Part shown: positions 49,147 to 59,850 of the stretch, piece after piece | Layout: each line of letters starts with the position of its first letter | Numbering within the stretch: position 1 is the first letter of the stretch | Source of the DNA: Prauserella flavalba | Lineage (GTDB): Bacteria > Actinomycetota > Actinomycetes > Mycobacteriales > Pseudonocardiaceae | Direction: 5' to 3' | Assembly (NCBI RefSeq): GCF_003202235.1 | Contig: NZ_MASU01000006.1 | Span: forward strand, 248,001-312,000 | DNA length: 64,000 nt | Notes under the pieces: model-generated | The model's input: the letters and a program-made list of their open reading frames with translations, nothing else | What the model was told of the DNA's origin: nothing | Database searches by the model: none | Position numbers and translations under genes: made by a program

Positions 49147-49797
49147 ATGGCGAAGATCAACAGGGCTGTGGTGGTGGCCGTTCTCGCGGCCGGAGCCCTC
49201 GCGCTGCCGGGACAGGCTCAGGCGCAGACCGTCTCGACCGCGTCGGCGTCACTCGGCTCGGCGGACCTGGTCGTGAACGGGGAGGTCACCCAGGCGGGGC
49301 CGATCGCCGCGTGCGACGTCGCGGGACCGGCGGCCGGCGCCTCGGACGGCGTGGACGTCGGCGCCGACACCGAGTTCGGCAGGGGCGAGACCAGCTGCAC
49401 GCGCGCCGGCGACGGCGTGTCCAGCGCCAAGGCGACGGGCCAGCGGTTCGAGACGTCCGTGCTCTCGCAGTTCGGCGGGCCGACGATCCGGGTGCGCACG
49501 TTCTCGGCCGAGTGCCGCACCACCACCAACGGCAGCAGCGGCTACGTCGAGCTGGGCGGCGTCTCCGGATTCACGCTGCCGCAGGACATTCCGCCGAACC
49601 ACACCATCACGATCCCCGGCAGGGTGCAGGGCGACCCGCCGCTGGCCGAGCTCGTCCTCAACGAGTTCACCGCGCCGACCCCGCCCGACGGCAGCCTCGC
49701 CACGACCGCACTGCGCATCAAGCTGTTCCCGCAGGGCGGGCCCGCCAGCGGTGACATCCGCGTCGGCACGGCGAGCTGCGACCCCTACGGCGGCTAG
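49147..49797 (+). CDS. Secreted protein, possibly choice-of-anchor P family
   Basis: A 216-residue protein with a clear Sec signal (MAKINRAVVVAVLAAGALAL...AQA, cleavage near residue 27). The mature part is beta-rich, acidic and has six cysteines likely to form disulfides (AACDVAG, SCTRAG, AECRTT, ASCDPY and others). The layout resembles choice-of-anchor P proteins but the match is not firm. ATG at 49147 follows GGAAGGA. Its TAG stop lies inside a CTAG palindrome that also gives the stop of the gene on the other strand. Confidence 0.6.
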   Translation: MAKINRAVVVAVLAAGALALPGQAQAQTVSTASASLGSADLVVNGEVTQAGPIAACDVAGPAAGASDGVDVGADTEFGRGETSCTRAGDGVSSAKATGQRFETSVLSQFGGPTIRVRTFSAECRTTTNGSSGYVELGGVSGFTLPQDIPPNHTITIPGRVQGDPPLAELVLNEFTAPTPPDGSLATTALRIKLFPQGGPASGDIRVGTASCDPYGG

Positions 49798-50729
49798 CGA
49801 GGCCGGGAGAGCTGCGTCAGCTCCTCCCGGTCGGGCAGGCCTTGCCAGTCGCCCTCCACGGACAGCGCGAGCGCACGGCACGCGGCGGCCGTGCGCACGC
49901 GCCGCTCCGGCGGCGCTCCGGTGAGGAAGTCCGCGAGGTAGCCGGCCACGAACGCGTCGTCGGCGCCGTCGGCGTCGACCGCGCGGACCGGGTAGGAGGG
50001 CACGTCGTAGCGCGAGCCGTGCAGCTCCGCGACCGCGCCCCTCGGCCCCAGCCGCACCACCACCTCGTCCGGCCCCAGCCCCGACAGGCTCTCCGCGAGC
50101 TCCTCAGCGGTGCCGTCGAAGCCGAGCAGCCGCGCCTCGTCGTCGCCCGCGAACACGATGTCGGCCTTGGCCACCAGGTCCAGCAGCACCGGACGCGCCT
50201 CGTCCGGCGACCACAGCGCGTGCCGGTAGCCGAGGTCGAACGACACCGGAACGCCCTCGGCGTTCGCGACCTCGATCGCCGCGAACACCGCCTTGGCCGC
50301 GGTGCCGGACAGCGCGGGCGTGATCCCGGACAGGTGCAGCACACCCGCGTCGGCGACGCGGTCCTCGCAGATGTCCTCGGGACACAGGCGGGAACCCGCG
50401 CTGCCGTGCCGGTAGTAGGCGACGCGCGGCGAGTCGGGTGTGCGGAAGTCCTTGAGGGCCAGCCCGGTCGGCGCCTCCTGGTCGGTGACGGCCGCCGAGG
50501 TGTCCACACCTTCCTCTCGCAGCCGCGAGAGCACCAGCGCTCCCGGCTCGTCGGCGCCGACGCGGCCCGCCCACGCCGACTCGATGCCGAGCCTGGCCAC
50601 GCCGATGGCCACCGTGGACTCCGACCCCGTGATGCCGACGTCGGCCGTGGTGGCGTGCCGCAGCTTGCCCTCGGAGACGCTGAACCCGGCGAGGCTCTCG
50701 CCGAAGGTCAGCAGACCGGGAACGGTCAC
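49794..50729 (-). CDS. PfkB family sugar kinase (2-keto-3-deoxygluconate kinase-like)
   Basis: A 311-residue ribokinase-fold protein: GESLAGFSVSEGKL, ITGSESTVAIGVARLG, and ALKDFRTPDSPRVAYYRHGSAG (in parts), the last like KDG kinases. The PfkB signature 2 normally reads D-x-x-G-A-G-D; here it is DADGADDAF, so the second glycine of the anion hole is aspartate, while the catalytic base is kept. Activity may be altered. GTG at 50729 overlaps the pncA stop (GTGA), so it is in the pncB-pncA operon despite an unrelated function. Confidence 0.75.
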   Translation of the reverse strand: MTVPGLLTFGESLAGFSVSEGKLRHATTADVGITGSESTVAIGVARLGIESAWAGRVGADEPGALVLSRLREEGVDTSAAVTDQEAPTGLALKDFRTPDSPRVAYYRHGSAGSRLCPEDICEDRVADAGVLHLSGITPALSGTAAKAVFAAIEVANAEGVPVSFDLGYRHALWSPDEARPVLLDLVAKADIVFAGDDEARLLGFDGTAEELAESLSGLGPDEVVVRLGPRGAVAELHGSRYDVPSYPVRAVDADGADDAFVAGYLADFLTGAPPERRVRTAAACRALALSVEGDWQGLPDREELTQLSRPR

Positions 50730-51298
50730 GAAGCGACCCGGGGACTTCCGCCGACCTCGACGCCCTCCGACTTCAGCTCCGCGAGCGCTTTGTCCACAGT
50801 GGACGCCGAGACGCCCGCGGTCAGGTCGGCGAGCACGCGTACGGTGAAGCCCGCCCTCGCCGCGTCGAGCGCCGTGGCACGGACACAGTGGTCGGTCGCG
50901 ATGCCGGCCACCTCCACCTCGGTCACGTCCCGTTCGCGCAGCCAGTCCGCCAGCTGCTCGCCGGAGTCGGTCGCGCCCTCGAAGCCGGAATAGCCGTCGC
51001 TGTACTGGCCCTTCGAGAACACCGCCGTGATGGGGCCGACGTCGAGCTGCGGGTGGAAGCCCGCGCCCGCCGTGCCCGCCACGCAGTGCCGGGGCCACGA
51101 GCGCACGAAGTCGGGTTCGTCACTGAAGTGCGCGCCCGGATCGATGTGGTAGTCCCTCGTGGCCACCACGTGCGCGTAGTCGTTGTCGCGCAGGTGCCGC
51201 GAGATCGCCTCCGCGACCGCGGCACCGCCGGTCACCGCGAGCGCACCGCCCTCGCAGAAGTCGTTCTGCACGTCCACCACGATCAGCGCGGTCGTCAT
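50726..51298 (-). CDS. pncA: Nicotinamidase/pyrazinamidase
   Basis: A 190-residue isochorismatase-fold amidase that converts nicotinamide to nicotinate in NAD salvage, and would activate pyrazinamide. The catalytic triad is Asp9 (VVDVQNDF), Lys96 (FSKGQYSDGYSGFEG) and Cys138 (IATDHCVRATALDA). Metal ligands are Asp49, His51, His57 (RDYHIDPGAHF) and His71. Lys96 and Cys138 have the same numbers as in M. tuberculosis PncA. It lies 10 nt behind pncB. A GTCCACAGTGGAC palindrome lies at 50792-50804. Confidence 0.93.
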   Translation of the reverse strand: MTTALIVVDVQNDFCEGGALAVTGGAAVAEAISRHLRDNDYAHVVATRDYHIDPGAHFSDEPDFVRSWPRHCVAGTAGAGFHPQLDVGPITAVFSKGQYSDGYSGFEGATDSGEQLADWLRERDVTEVEVAGIATDHCVRATALDAARAGFTVRVLADLTAGVSASTVDKALAELKSEGVEVGGSPRVAS

Positions 51299-51308
51299 CT
51301 CGTCCTCC

Positions 51309-52610
51309 TCAGCTGAAGGTCGTGGGGATGGCCGGGTCGCCGCCGGAGAGCTTGAGCCCCTCCCACGGCAGGCTGACCAGCGCGCGCCGCAGCCGTTGCC
51401 TTCCGTCCTCAAGGGTGGGCAGCTCGTCCACCGGTTGTCCAGCGCGCATGAGGGGGATGAGCAGCTCGCGGTCGTGCTCGGCCGGCTCCGGCGGCTTCGC
51501 GGTCGGGTAGACGACCTCCTCCAGTGCGGTCCCGGTCGGCTTGTGCCTGCGCAACGCCGACTTGCGGCCCCCTCGAGATGCCTTGTGCTCGCTGCGTTTC
51601 GCGACCGGCTTGCCGTCGACCTCGACCAGCTTGTACACCATTCCGGCCGTCGGCGCGCCCGAACCGGTGACCACCGACGTGCCCACTCCGTACGCGTCGA
51701 CGGGTTCGGCCCGCAGCGCGGCGATCGCGTGCTCGTCGAGATCCCCGGACACCACGATCCGGGTGTCCTTGGCGCCGAGGGAGTCGAGCTGCTCGCGGGC
51801 CTTGCGGGCGAGCACACCGACATCACCGGAGTCGATGCGGATCGCCCCGAGCTCGGGGCCCGCCACCCGCACGGCCGTCTCGATACCCGCGGTGATGTCG
51901 TAGGTGTCCACCAGCAGTGTCGTGTCCACGCCCATCTTCTCGATCTGCGCGCGGAACGCCGCCTCCTCGGTGTCGTGCAGCAACATGAACGCGTGCGCGA
52001 CCGTACCGCGCGTCGGGATCCCGTAGCGGCGGCCGGCTTCCAGGTTGGACGTCGTCGCGAACCCGGCGAGGTACGCGGCCCGCGCGGCCGCGACGGCGGC
52101 CTGCTCGTGGGTGCGCCGCCCGCCCATCTCGATGATCGGCCTGCCGTGTGCCGCGCTGGACATGCGCGCCGCCGCCGAGGCCACCGCACTGTCGTGGTTG
52201 AGGATCGAGAGCGCCACCGTCTCCAGCACCACGCATTCGGCGAACGAGCCCCGCACCGTGAGGATCGGGGAGCCGGGGAAGTACAGCTCGCCCTCGGGGT
52301 AACCGTCGACGTCGCCGGAGAACTCGTAGTCGGCGAGCCACGACAGCGTGTCGCCGTCCACCACCGCCGTGGTTTCCAACTGGGCGATCTCGGCGTCGGT
52401 GAACCGGAAGTCGGTGATCGCGTCGACGACCCTGGCGGTACCGGCGACGACGCCGTACCTGCGGCCCGAGGGAAGCCTGCGTGCGAAGACCTCGAACACA
52501 CAGTCCCGCTCGCCCGTGCCGTCGGCGAGCGCACTGCCGAGCATGGTCAGTTCGTAGTGGTCGGTCAGCAGCGCTGTGCTGTTGTCGCTGTTGCCGCTCT
52601 GTTCGGCCAT
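51309..52610 (-). CDS. pncB: Nicotinate phosphoribosyltransferase
   Basis: A 433-residue enzyme that makes nicotinate mononucleotide from nicotinate, PRPP and ATP. LLTDHYELTM at the N-terminus, MGGRRTHEQAAVAAARAAYLAGF, DTYDI, IRIDSGDVG and YGVGTSVVTGSGAPT are the family blocks. ATG at 52610 is 7 nt after a TAGTCT -10, so probably leaderless. Its product pathway joins that of PncA encoded directly downstream. It is divergent from clpS, as in mycobacteria. Confidence 0.94.
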   Translation of the reverse strand: MAEQSGNSDNSTALLTDHYELTMLGSALADGTGERDCVFEVFARRLPSGRRYGVVAGTARVVDAITDFRFTDAEIAQLETTAVVDGDTLSWLADYEFSGDVDGYPEGELYFPGSPILTVRGSFAECVVLETVALSILNHDSAVASAAARMSSAAHGRPIIEMGGRRTHEQAAVAAARAAYLAGFATTSNLEAGRRYGIPTRGTVAHAFMLLHDTEEAAFRAQIEKMGVDTTLLVDTYDITAGIETAVRVAGPELGAIRIDSGDVGVLARKAREQLDSLGAKDTRIVVSGDLDEHAIAALRAEPVDAYGVGTSVVTGSGAPTAGMVYKLVEVDGKPVAKRSEHKASRGGRKSALRRHKPTGTALEEVVYPTAKPPEPAEHDRELLIPLMRAGQPVDELPTLEDGRQRLRRALVSLPWEGLKLSGGDPAIPTTFS

Positions 52611-52617
52611 ACCGGGA

Positions 52618-52623
52618 AGACTA
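52618..52623 (-). promoter_or_regulatory. -10 element of pncB (leaderless)
   Basis: TAGTCT on the minus strand, 7 nt before the ATG at 52610. Confidence 0.5.
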
Positions 52624-52683
52624 TTCACCCACACGGCCCGACCGGTGCCGCACCGCCCCTTCAAGGCGTGACAACATGGAGCC

Positions 52684-52968
52684 ATGACCACGCCTGTCGA
52701 GGCCGAAGAGACACTCGGTGCGGACGCCGCAGCCGGGGACAGTCCGTGGCAGACCATCGTCTGGAACGACCCGGTGAACCTGATGTCGTACGTGACGTAC
52801 GTGTTCCAGAAGCTGTTCGGGTACAGCAGGGACCACGCCACGAAGCTCATGCTCGACGTGCACCACAAGGGAAAGGCCGTCGTGTCGTCCGGTACCAAGG
52901 AGAAGGTGGAGGGCGACGTCGCCAAGCTCCACGCGGCAGGCCTGTGGGCCACGATGGAACAGCCGTGA
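52684..52968 (+). CDS. clpS: ATP-dependent Clp protease adapter ClpS
   Basis: A 94-residue adapter that delivers N-degron substrates to ClpC/ClpA. After a 20-residue variable tail come [21 protein letters not shown] and [13 protein letters not shown] (in parts), which include the pocket residues that grip the substrate N-terminus. The order pncB (opposite strand), clpS, DUF2017, P1 peptidase is the mycobacterial one. Confidence 0.93.
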   Translation: MTTPVEAEETLGADAAAGDSPWQTIVWNDPVNLMSYVTYVFQKLFGYSRDHATKLMLDVHHKGKAVVSSGTKEKVEGDVAKLHAAGLWATMEQP

Positions 52969-53522
52969 AGGGCTGGCGCCGCAAGGGCGGCAAGGTGCTC
53001 GCCGGTTTCGAGCAGCAGGAGGCCGCGGTGCTGCGCGGCCTCGTCAGCCAGGTCGACGACATGCTGCGCGCCCGTGCGCAGGAGGCGCCGGAGGACGAGC
53101 TCTCGGAGCTGACCGGCATCAAGACGGGTCCCTCGGAGAGCCCCAACGACCCGGTGCTGTCCCGGTTGCTGCCCGACTTCCACAAGCTGGACCCCGACAA
53201 TCCCTCGACCGAGGACCTCGACTCGGTCGCCGCGCTGCGCTCGCTGCACGAGCCGGAGGTGCTGGACGCCAAGGTCGGCGTCGCCGCCGTCGTCATGGAC
53301 ACCCTGCCGCCCGAGGGCGGCGACATCCGGCTGACCTACGAGCAGGCCGACGCGTGGCTGTCCGCCCTCAACGACGTGCGGCTCGCGCTCGGCACCGCGC
53401 TCGACGTCACCGACGACATGCCGGACGAGCTGCCCGAGGAGGACCCGAGGGCGCCGCACCTGGGCGTCTACCACTGGCTGACCTGGGTGCAGGAGAGCCT
53501 CGTGCAGGCGCTCACCGAGTGA
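52965..53522 (+). CDS. DUF2017 family protein
   Basis: A 185-residue acidic protein, with [19 protein letters not shown] near the N-terminus and [16 protein letters not shown] at the C-terminus. DUF2017 proteins are always found next to clpS in actinobacteria and are of unknown function; a link to regulated proteolysis is guilt by association. GTG at 52965 overlaps the clpS stop and its own stop shares one base with the next ATG, so all three genes are translationally coupled. Confidence 0.85.
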   Translation: MKGWRRKGGKVLAGFEQQEAAVLRGLVSQVDDMLRARAQEAPEDELSELTGIKTGPSESPNDPVLSRLLPDFHKLDPDNPSTEDLDSVAALRSLHEPEVLDAKVGVAAVVMDTLPPEGGDIRLTYEQADAWLSALNDVRLALGTALDVTDDMPDELPEEDPRAPHLGVYHWLTWVQESLVQALTE

Positions 53523-54532
53523 TGCTGAACGCCATCACGGACGTGCCGGGCGTGCTCGTCGGCCACCACCACCGGGTGGGCGACGGCTGGGCCACGGGCA
53601 CCACCGTGGTGCTCGTGCCCGGTGAGGCCGTCGCCGCCGTCGACCAGCGGGGCGGCGCGCCCGGCACGCGGGAGACGAACCTGCTGGAGCCGGAGAACCT
53701 CGTGCAGCGGGTCAACGCCGTGTGCCTGTCAGGGGGCAGCGCGTACGGGCTCGCCGCCGCGGACGGCGTGATGCGCTGGCTCGGCGAGAATGAGCTGGGC
53801 TTTCCCGCCGGCACCGAGCCCCACCAGGTGGTCCCGATCGTGCCAGGGGCCGTGATCTTCGACCTGCCGCGCAGCGCGTGGGGCAACCGGCCCGACGCCT
53901 CGTTCGGCTACGCGGCGTGCGAGGCGGCCGCGGACGGCCCCGTCGAGCTGGGCACGGTCGGCGCGGGGGCCGGTGCGCAGGTCGGCTCCCTCAAGGGCGG
54001 CGTCGGCACGGCGAGCGAGGTGGTCGACGGGTTCGTGGTGGGCGCGCTCGCGGTGGTGAACGCCTCCGGCGAGGCCGTGCGCCTCGGCACCGGGGAGCCC
54101 TTCGCCGCGGATCACGAGGTCGACGGCGAGTTCGGCGTCGCCCGGTGGCCGGGCAGGCCGGGTGACCTTTCCTCGGCGCGGGCGAAGGACCTCAACACCA
54201 CGATCGGCGTGGTCGCCGTCGACGCGGCGCTGTCGAAGGCGGAGTGCCGCAGGCTCGCCGTCGCCGGTCAGGACGGGCTCGCGCGTGCCGTGCGCCCCGC
54301 GCACACCATGTTCGACGGCGACACCGTGTTCGCGCTGGCCACGGGTGAGCGGGAGCTGCCGAGCGAGCGCGGCCGCATCGGCGAGGCGAGCCGCATGGTG
54401 TCCCTCGACACGCTCTGTTCCGCCGCCGCGAGGGTGTTCACCCGCGCGATGGTGCGTGGCCTGCTCGCGGCGACCGGCGTCCCCGGCCTGCCCGCGTACC
54501 GCGACGTCTGGCCGGAGGCCTTCAAGCCGTAG
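53522..54532 (+). CDS. P1 family peptidase (DmpA/L-aminopeptidase type)
   Basis: A 336-residue N-terminal-nucleophile enzyme with ITDVPGVLVGHHHRVGDGWATGT, CLSGGSAYGLAAADGV and, near residue 225, LNTTIGVVAVDA. Family members cleave themselves before a Ser/Thr at this position, so cleavage before Thr226 is expected to give an alpha and a beta chain. Substrates are N-terminal or beta-amino acid peptides. ATG at 53522 overlaps the stop of the DUF2017 gene. It ends just before repeat array B. Confidence 0.88.
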   Translation: MLNAITDVPGVLVGHHHRVGDGWATGTTVVLVPGEAVAAVDQRGGAPGTRETNLLEPENLVQRVNAVCLSGGSAYGLAAADGVMRWLGENELGFPAGTEPHQVVPIVPGAVIFDLPRSAWGNRPDASFGYAACEAAADGPVELGTVGAGAGAQVGSLKGGVGTASEVVDGFVVGALAVVNASGEAVRLGTGEPFAADHEVDGEFGVARWPGRPGDLSSARAKDLNTTIGVVAVDAALSKAECRRLAVAGQDGLARAVRPAHTMFDGDTVFALATGERELPSERGRIGEASRMVSLDTLCSAAARVFTRAMVRGLLAATGVPGLPAYRDVWPEAFKP

Positions 54533-54538
54533 CCGGCC

Positions 54539-54758
54539 CGCGAGTCGTGCGTTCCCGTGCCGCGAGTCGTGCGTTCCGGTTCGCGAGTCGTGCGTTCCGG
54601 TTCGCGAGTCGTGCGTTCCGGTTCGCGAGTCGTGCGTTGGCGGCGCGGGTACGTGCGGGAACGCACAACTCGGCGTCGGGAACGCACAACTCGCGGTCCT
54701 GAGTGCACGACTCGCGGTCCTGAGTGCACGACTCGCGGTCCTGAGTGCACGACTCGCG
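54539..54758. repeat. 21-bp unit array B (five direct then five inverted copies)
   Basis: CGCGAGTCGTGC occurs at 54539, 54561, 54582, 54603 and 54624 (spacing 22 then 21). Reverse-complement copies GCACRACTCG occur at 54663, 54684, 54705, 54726 and 54747, all 21 bp apart. The linker between cores is GTTCCGGTT-like in the first half and, read on the minus strand, ACTCAGGAC-like in the outer second half, the same linker as in array A. The whole can fold into a hairpin of about 100-bp imperfect arms. It lies between codirectional genes. Confidence 0.92.
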
Positions 54759-54811
54759 AGGTGTGACGTTCGTGGCTCGTCTCACGGTGTGAACACCCGG
54801 TATCCAGCCCG

Positions 54812-54817
54812 TAAGAT
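54812..54817 (+). promoter_or_regulatory. -10 element of mec (leaderless)
   Basis: TAAGAT lies 7 nt before GTG at 54825 and overlaps the alternative ATG at 54816, favouring the GTG start. Confidence 0.5.
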
Positions 54818-54824
54818 GTTCACC

Positions 54825-55280
54825 GTGCTTCGGATCCGCCGTGACCTCGTGGACGCGATCGTCGCGCACGCCCGTCGTGACCACCCCGACGAGGCGTGCG
54901 GTGTCATCGCAGGCCCCGACGACGGCAGCGACCGTCCCGAGCGGTTCATCCCGATGGTGAACGCCGCGCGCTCGCCGACGTTCTACGAGTTCGACTCCGG
55001 TGACCTGCTCAAGCTGTACCGCGAGATGGCCGCCAACGACGAGACGCCCGTCGTGATCTACCACTCGCACACCGCGACCGAGGCGTACCCCTCCCGCACC
55101 GACATCAAGCTGGCGCAGGAGCCGTTCGCGCACTACGTGCTGGTGTCGACCAGGGACGCGGACGAGCACGAGTTCCGGTCCTACCGCATCGTCGACGGCG
55201 TCGTGACCGAGGAGCCGGTCGAGGTCGTCGAGTCGTACATGTTCGCCAACACCGGTAGCGACGACGTACCCGACGCGTAG
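54825..55280 (+). CDS. mec: JAMM/MPN+ metalloprotease Mec (CysO-cysteine peptidase)
   Basis: A 151-residue zinc peptidase. The JAMM motif is complete: Glu in DEACGVIAG (near residue 23), HSH in IYHSHTATEAYPSRTD followed by Ser and Asp. In mycobacteria Mec releases cysteine from the CysO-cysteine adduct made by CysM. GTG at 54825 is preferred for the leaderless -10 and the MLRIRRDLVDAI start; ATG at 54816 would add three residues. cysO and cysM follow in order. Confidence 0.9.
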   Translation: MLRIRRDLVDAIVAHARRDHPDEACGVIAGPDDGSDRPERFIPMVNAARSPTFYEFDSGDLLKLYREMAANDETPVVIYHSHTATEAYPSRTDIKLAQEPFAHYVLVSTRDADEHEFRSYRIVDGVVTEEPVEVVESYMFANTGSDDVPDA

Positions 55281-55329
55281 GTCACAGGCGGGAATTTCCC
55301 CGTCCTCGTGAACGCTTGTCCTGTCATAA

Positions 55330-57416
<2,087 letters not shown>

Positions 57417-57423
57417 CCGGTCG

Positions 57424-57429
57424 AACCTA
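57424..57429 (-). promoter_or_regulatory. -10 element of nat (leaderless)
   Basis: TAGGTT on the minus strand, 7 nt before GTG at 57416. Confidence 0.5.
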
Positions 57430-57570
57430 GCGAAAACACACCGCCGGGCCGACCGATTTTGGCACTTGACGAGCCGGGAGTGGACGCTGGGAAAGATTCA
57501 GATCACCGCGGGTCACAGCGCTGGCGAATCCCAGGGTTTTTCACCGAGGTGAGCTCCTCCGCCCGCGACG

Positions 57571-57576
57571 TAGCCT
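57571..57576 (+). promoter_or_regulatory. -10 element of the rhomboid gene (leaderless)
   Basis: TAGCCT lies 6 nt before GTG at 57583. Confidence 0.5.
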
Positions 57577-57582
57577 GAAACC

Positions 57583-58251
57583 GTGAGCACGCAGCCCCAG
57601 CCACCCTCCACGCAGGGACCGAAGAAGAGCCCGGCCCGGATCGTGCCGCCGAAACCGCTGGCGGCGGGCATCGTCGCGGTGTCGTTCACGGTGGTGCTCT
57701 ACCTCGTCGAGCTGCTCGACGTGCTGCTGCCCGCGGATCTCGACCAGGGCGGCATCCGGGCGCGCTCGCTGTCCGGGCTCGACGGCATCGCGTGGGCGCC
57801 CGTGCTGCACGACGGCTGGAGCCACCTGTTCGCCAACACCGTCCCGGTGCTGATCTTCGCGTTCCTGGCGATGGCGGGCGGTATCGGACAGTGGATCGCG
57901 GTGACGGCCACGATCTGGGTCGTCGGCGGGCTCGGGGTGTGGCTCACGGCGGCGCCGGACGTGGTCACGGTAGGCGCGTCGGGGCTCGCGTTCGGCTGGC
58001 TCGCGTTCCTGCTGGTCCGGGGCCTGTTCAACCGCAGCTTCGGGCAGCTGGCCGTGGCGGCCGTGCTGCTGTTCGTCTGGGGCGGGATGCTGTGGGGCGT
58101 GCTGCCCGGCAACCCCGGCATCTCCTGGCAGGGGCATCTCTTCGGCGCGCTCGGCGGTGTGTTCGCCGCGTGGCTGGTGGCCAAGTCCGACAACGCCCGC
58201 GCCCGCAAGGCGAAGGGCACGCCGGGGGCCGCCGGTACGCTCGGGGCGTGA
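57583..58251 (+). CDS. Rhomboid family intramembrane serine protease
   Basis: A 222-residue protein with six transmembrane segments. The catalytic serine is in [11 protein letters not shown] and the histidine in [11 protein letters not shown] of the last helix; [15 protein letters not shown] is the conserved early HxxxN region. It cleaves membrane proteins within the bilayer; substrates are unknown. It precedes murI and overlaps its GTG (GTGA), as in mycobacteria. Confidence 0.9.
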   Translation: MSTQPQPPSTQGPKKSPARIVPPKPLAAGIVAVSFTVVLYLVELLDVLLPADLDQGGIRARSLSGLDGIAWAPVLHDGWSHLFANTVPVLIFAFLAMAGGIGQWIAVTATIWVVGGLGVWLTAAPDVVTVGASGLAFGWLAFLLVRGLFNRSFGQLAVAAVLLFVWGGMLWGVLPGNPGISWQGHLFGALGGVFAAWLVAKSDNARARKAKGTPGAAGTLGA

Positions 58252-59039
58252 GTCACGCTGACGCCCCCATCGGAATCTTCGACTCCGGCGTCGGCGGGTT
58301 GACCGTCGCTCGCGCCATCGCCGACCAGCTTCCCGGCGAGAGCCTGCGCTATGTCGGCGACACCCGCCATGCCCCGTACGGCCCGCTTCCCATCGCCAGG
58401 GCGCGCGAACTCGCGCTGGCGGCGCTGGACGGGCTCGTCGAGGACGGCGTGAAGGCGCTCGTGATCGCCTGCAACACGGCGTCGGCCGCGTGCCTGCGGG
58501 ACGCGCGAGAGCGTTACGACCTTCCCGTGATCGAGGTGGTGCTGCCCGCGGTGCGCAGGGCCGTCGCCGCCACGCACACCGGGCACATCGGACTGATCGG
58601 CACCGAGGGAACCGTGCGATCCCGCGCCTACGACGACGCGTTCGCCGCGGCGAACGGCATCCGCCTCTCCAGCGTCGCCTGCCCCCGGTTCGTCGACTTC
58701 GTCGAGCGCGGCATCACCTCGGGCAGGCAGGTGCTGGGGCTCGCGCAGGGCTACCTCGAACCGCTCGTGCGGGCCGACGTCGACACGCTCATCCTCGGCT
58801 GCACGCACTATCCGCTGCTCACCGGCGTGCTGCAGATCGTGATGGGTCCCGACGTGACGCTCGTGTCCAGCGCGGAGGAGACCGCGAAGGACGTGGTGCG
58901 GGTGCTCACCGAACGGGATCTGCTGGCCGAGCACGGCGAGCCCCGGCACCAGTTCGTCGCCACCGGTCCCGCGGAGCCGTTCGCGAAGCTGGCGAGCCGG
59001 TTCATGGGCCTGTCTCCGGGAGTGCTCGCCGCCACGTGA
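58248..59039 (+). CDS. murI: Glutamate racemase
   Basis: A 263-residue cofactor-independent racemase that supplies D-glutamate for peptidoglycan. The two catalytic cysteines are Cys75 (IACNTASA) and Cys185 (LGCTHYPL), with [16 protein letters not shown] at the N-terminus. GTG at 58248 overlaps the rhomboid stop. The next gene starts 40 nt downstream. Confidence 0.95.
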   Translation: MSHADAPIGIFDSGVGGLTVARAIADQLPGESLRYVGDTRHAPYGPLPIARARELALAALDGLVEDGVKALVIACNTASAACLRDARERYDLPVIEVVLPAVRRAVAATHTGHIGLIGTEGTVRSRAYDDAFAAANGIRLSSVACPRFVDFVERGITSGRQVLGLAQGYLEPLVRADVDTLILGCTHYPLLTGVLQIVMGPDVTLVSSAEETAKDVVRVLTERDLLAEHGEPRHQFVATGPAEPFAKLASRFMGLSPGVLAAT

Positions 59040-59079
59040 CCCTGGGCGCGCGGCGCGCTCGCGTGGCAGGGTGTCGATC

Positions 59080-59850
59080 GTGCGACTGACCATCCTGGGC
59101 TGTTCCGGCAGCATCCCCGGCCCGAACGCCGCCGCGTCCGGTTACCTCGTCGAGGCCGACGGCTTCGTGCTGGGGCTCGAGCTCGGCAACGGCACGCTCG
59201 CGCAGCTGCAGGCCGTGCGCGACCCCTTCGATCTCGGCGCGCTCGTCCTGTCGCACCTGCACCCCGATCACTGCGCCGACTTCAGCGCGCTGACCGTGCT
59301 GCGCCGCTACCATCCGGCGCCGCCGTACGACGTGACCGCGCACAGGCTTCCCGTGTTCGGCCCGGTGGAGGCGCCCGCGAGGCTGGCCAACGCGTACGCC
59401 CCGCACGAGGCCGAGCGTGTGCGGACCGACCTGACCGACGTGTTCGAGTTCCATTCGCTGTCGCACGCCCCGGTGCGGGTGGGCCCGTTCGAGCTGAGCG
59501 CCGTGCCGATGGACCATCCGACGGAGGCGTTCGGCCTGCGGCTCTCGCACGGCGGCCACACGCTCGCCTACACCGGTGACACCGGGCCGTGCGAGGCACT
59601 CGACAAGCTCGCCGCCGACGCGGACGTGCTGCTGGCGGAGGCGTCCTGGACCGACGCGCCGGACCGGCCAGCGGGCGTGCACCTATCCGGCAGGCAGGCG
59701 GGTGAGCTGGCCGCCCGCGCCGGGGCAGGGCGGCTGCTGCTCACCCACATCGCGCCGTGGAGCGACCGGGACGCCATCCTCGCCGAGGCCCGCGCCGCCT
59801 TCTCCGGGCCCGCCGACCTCGTCGAGCAGGGCGCCTCCTACGACGTGTGA
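59080..59850 (+). CDS. Metallo-beta-lactamase fold hydrolase (Rv1339-like)
   Basis: A 256-residue MBL-fold protein: MRLTILGCSGSIPGP, the metal motif LSHLHPDHCADF, DHPTEAFG, TGDTGPCE and LLLTHIAPWSD. By position (after murI, before rph) and start it matches M. tuberculosis Rv1339, reported as an atypical cyclic-nucleotide phosphodiesterase; related RNase Z-like activities are possible. GTG at 59080 is chosen over GTG at 59071 because it gives MRLTILG and follows AGGG. Its last 168 bp are overlapped by the opposite-strand membrane protein gene. Confidence 0.85.
   Translation: MRLTILGCSGSIPGPNAAASGYLVEADGFVLGLELGNGTLAQLQAVRDPFDLGALVLSHLHPDHCADFSALTVLRRYHPAPPYDVTAHRLPVFGPVEAPARLANAYAPHEAERVRTDLTDVFEFHSLSHAPVRVGPFELSAVPMDHPTEAFGLRLSHGGHTLAYTGDTGPCEALDKLAADADVLLAEASWTDAPDRPAGVHLSGRQAGELAARAGAGRLLLTHIAPWSDRDAILAEARAAFSGPADLVEQGASYDV

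Noticed and set aside
50791-50804. DnaA box TTGTCCACA as part of a replication origin
   Set aside because: A single box inside pncA, without a cluster or dnaA/dnaN nearby; it is part of the recurring GTCCACAGTGGAC word.
54540-54766. Repeat-peptide ORFs through array B
   Set aside because: Same artefact as in array A; the P1 peptidase ends before the array and mec starts after it.
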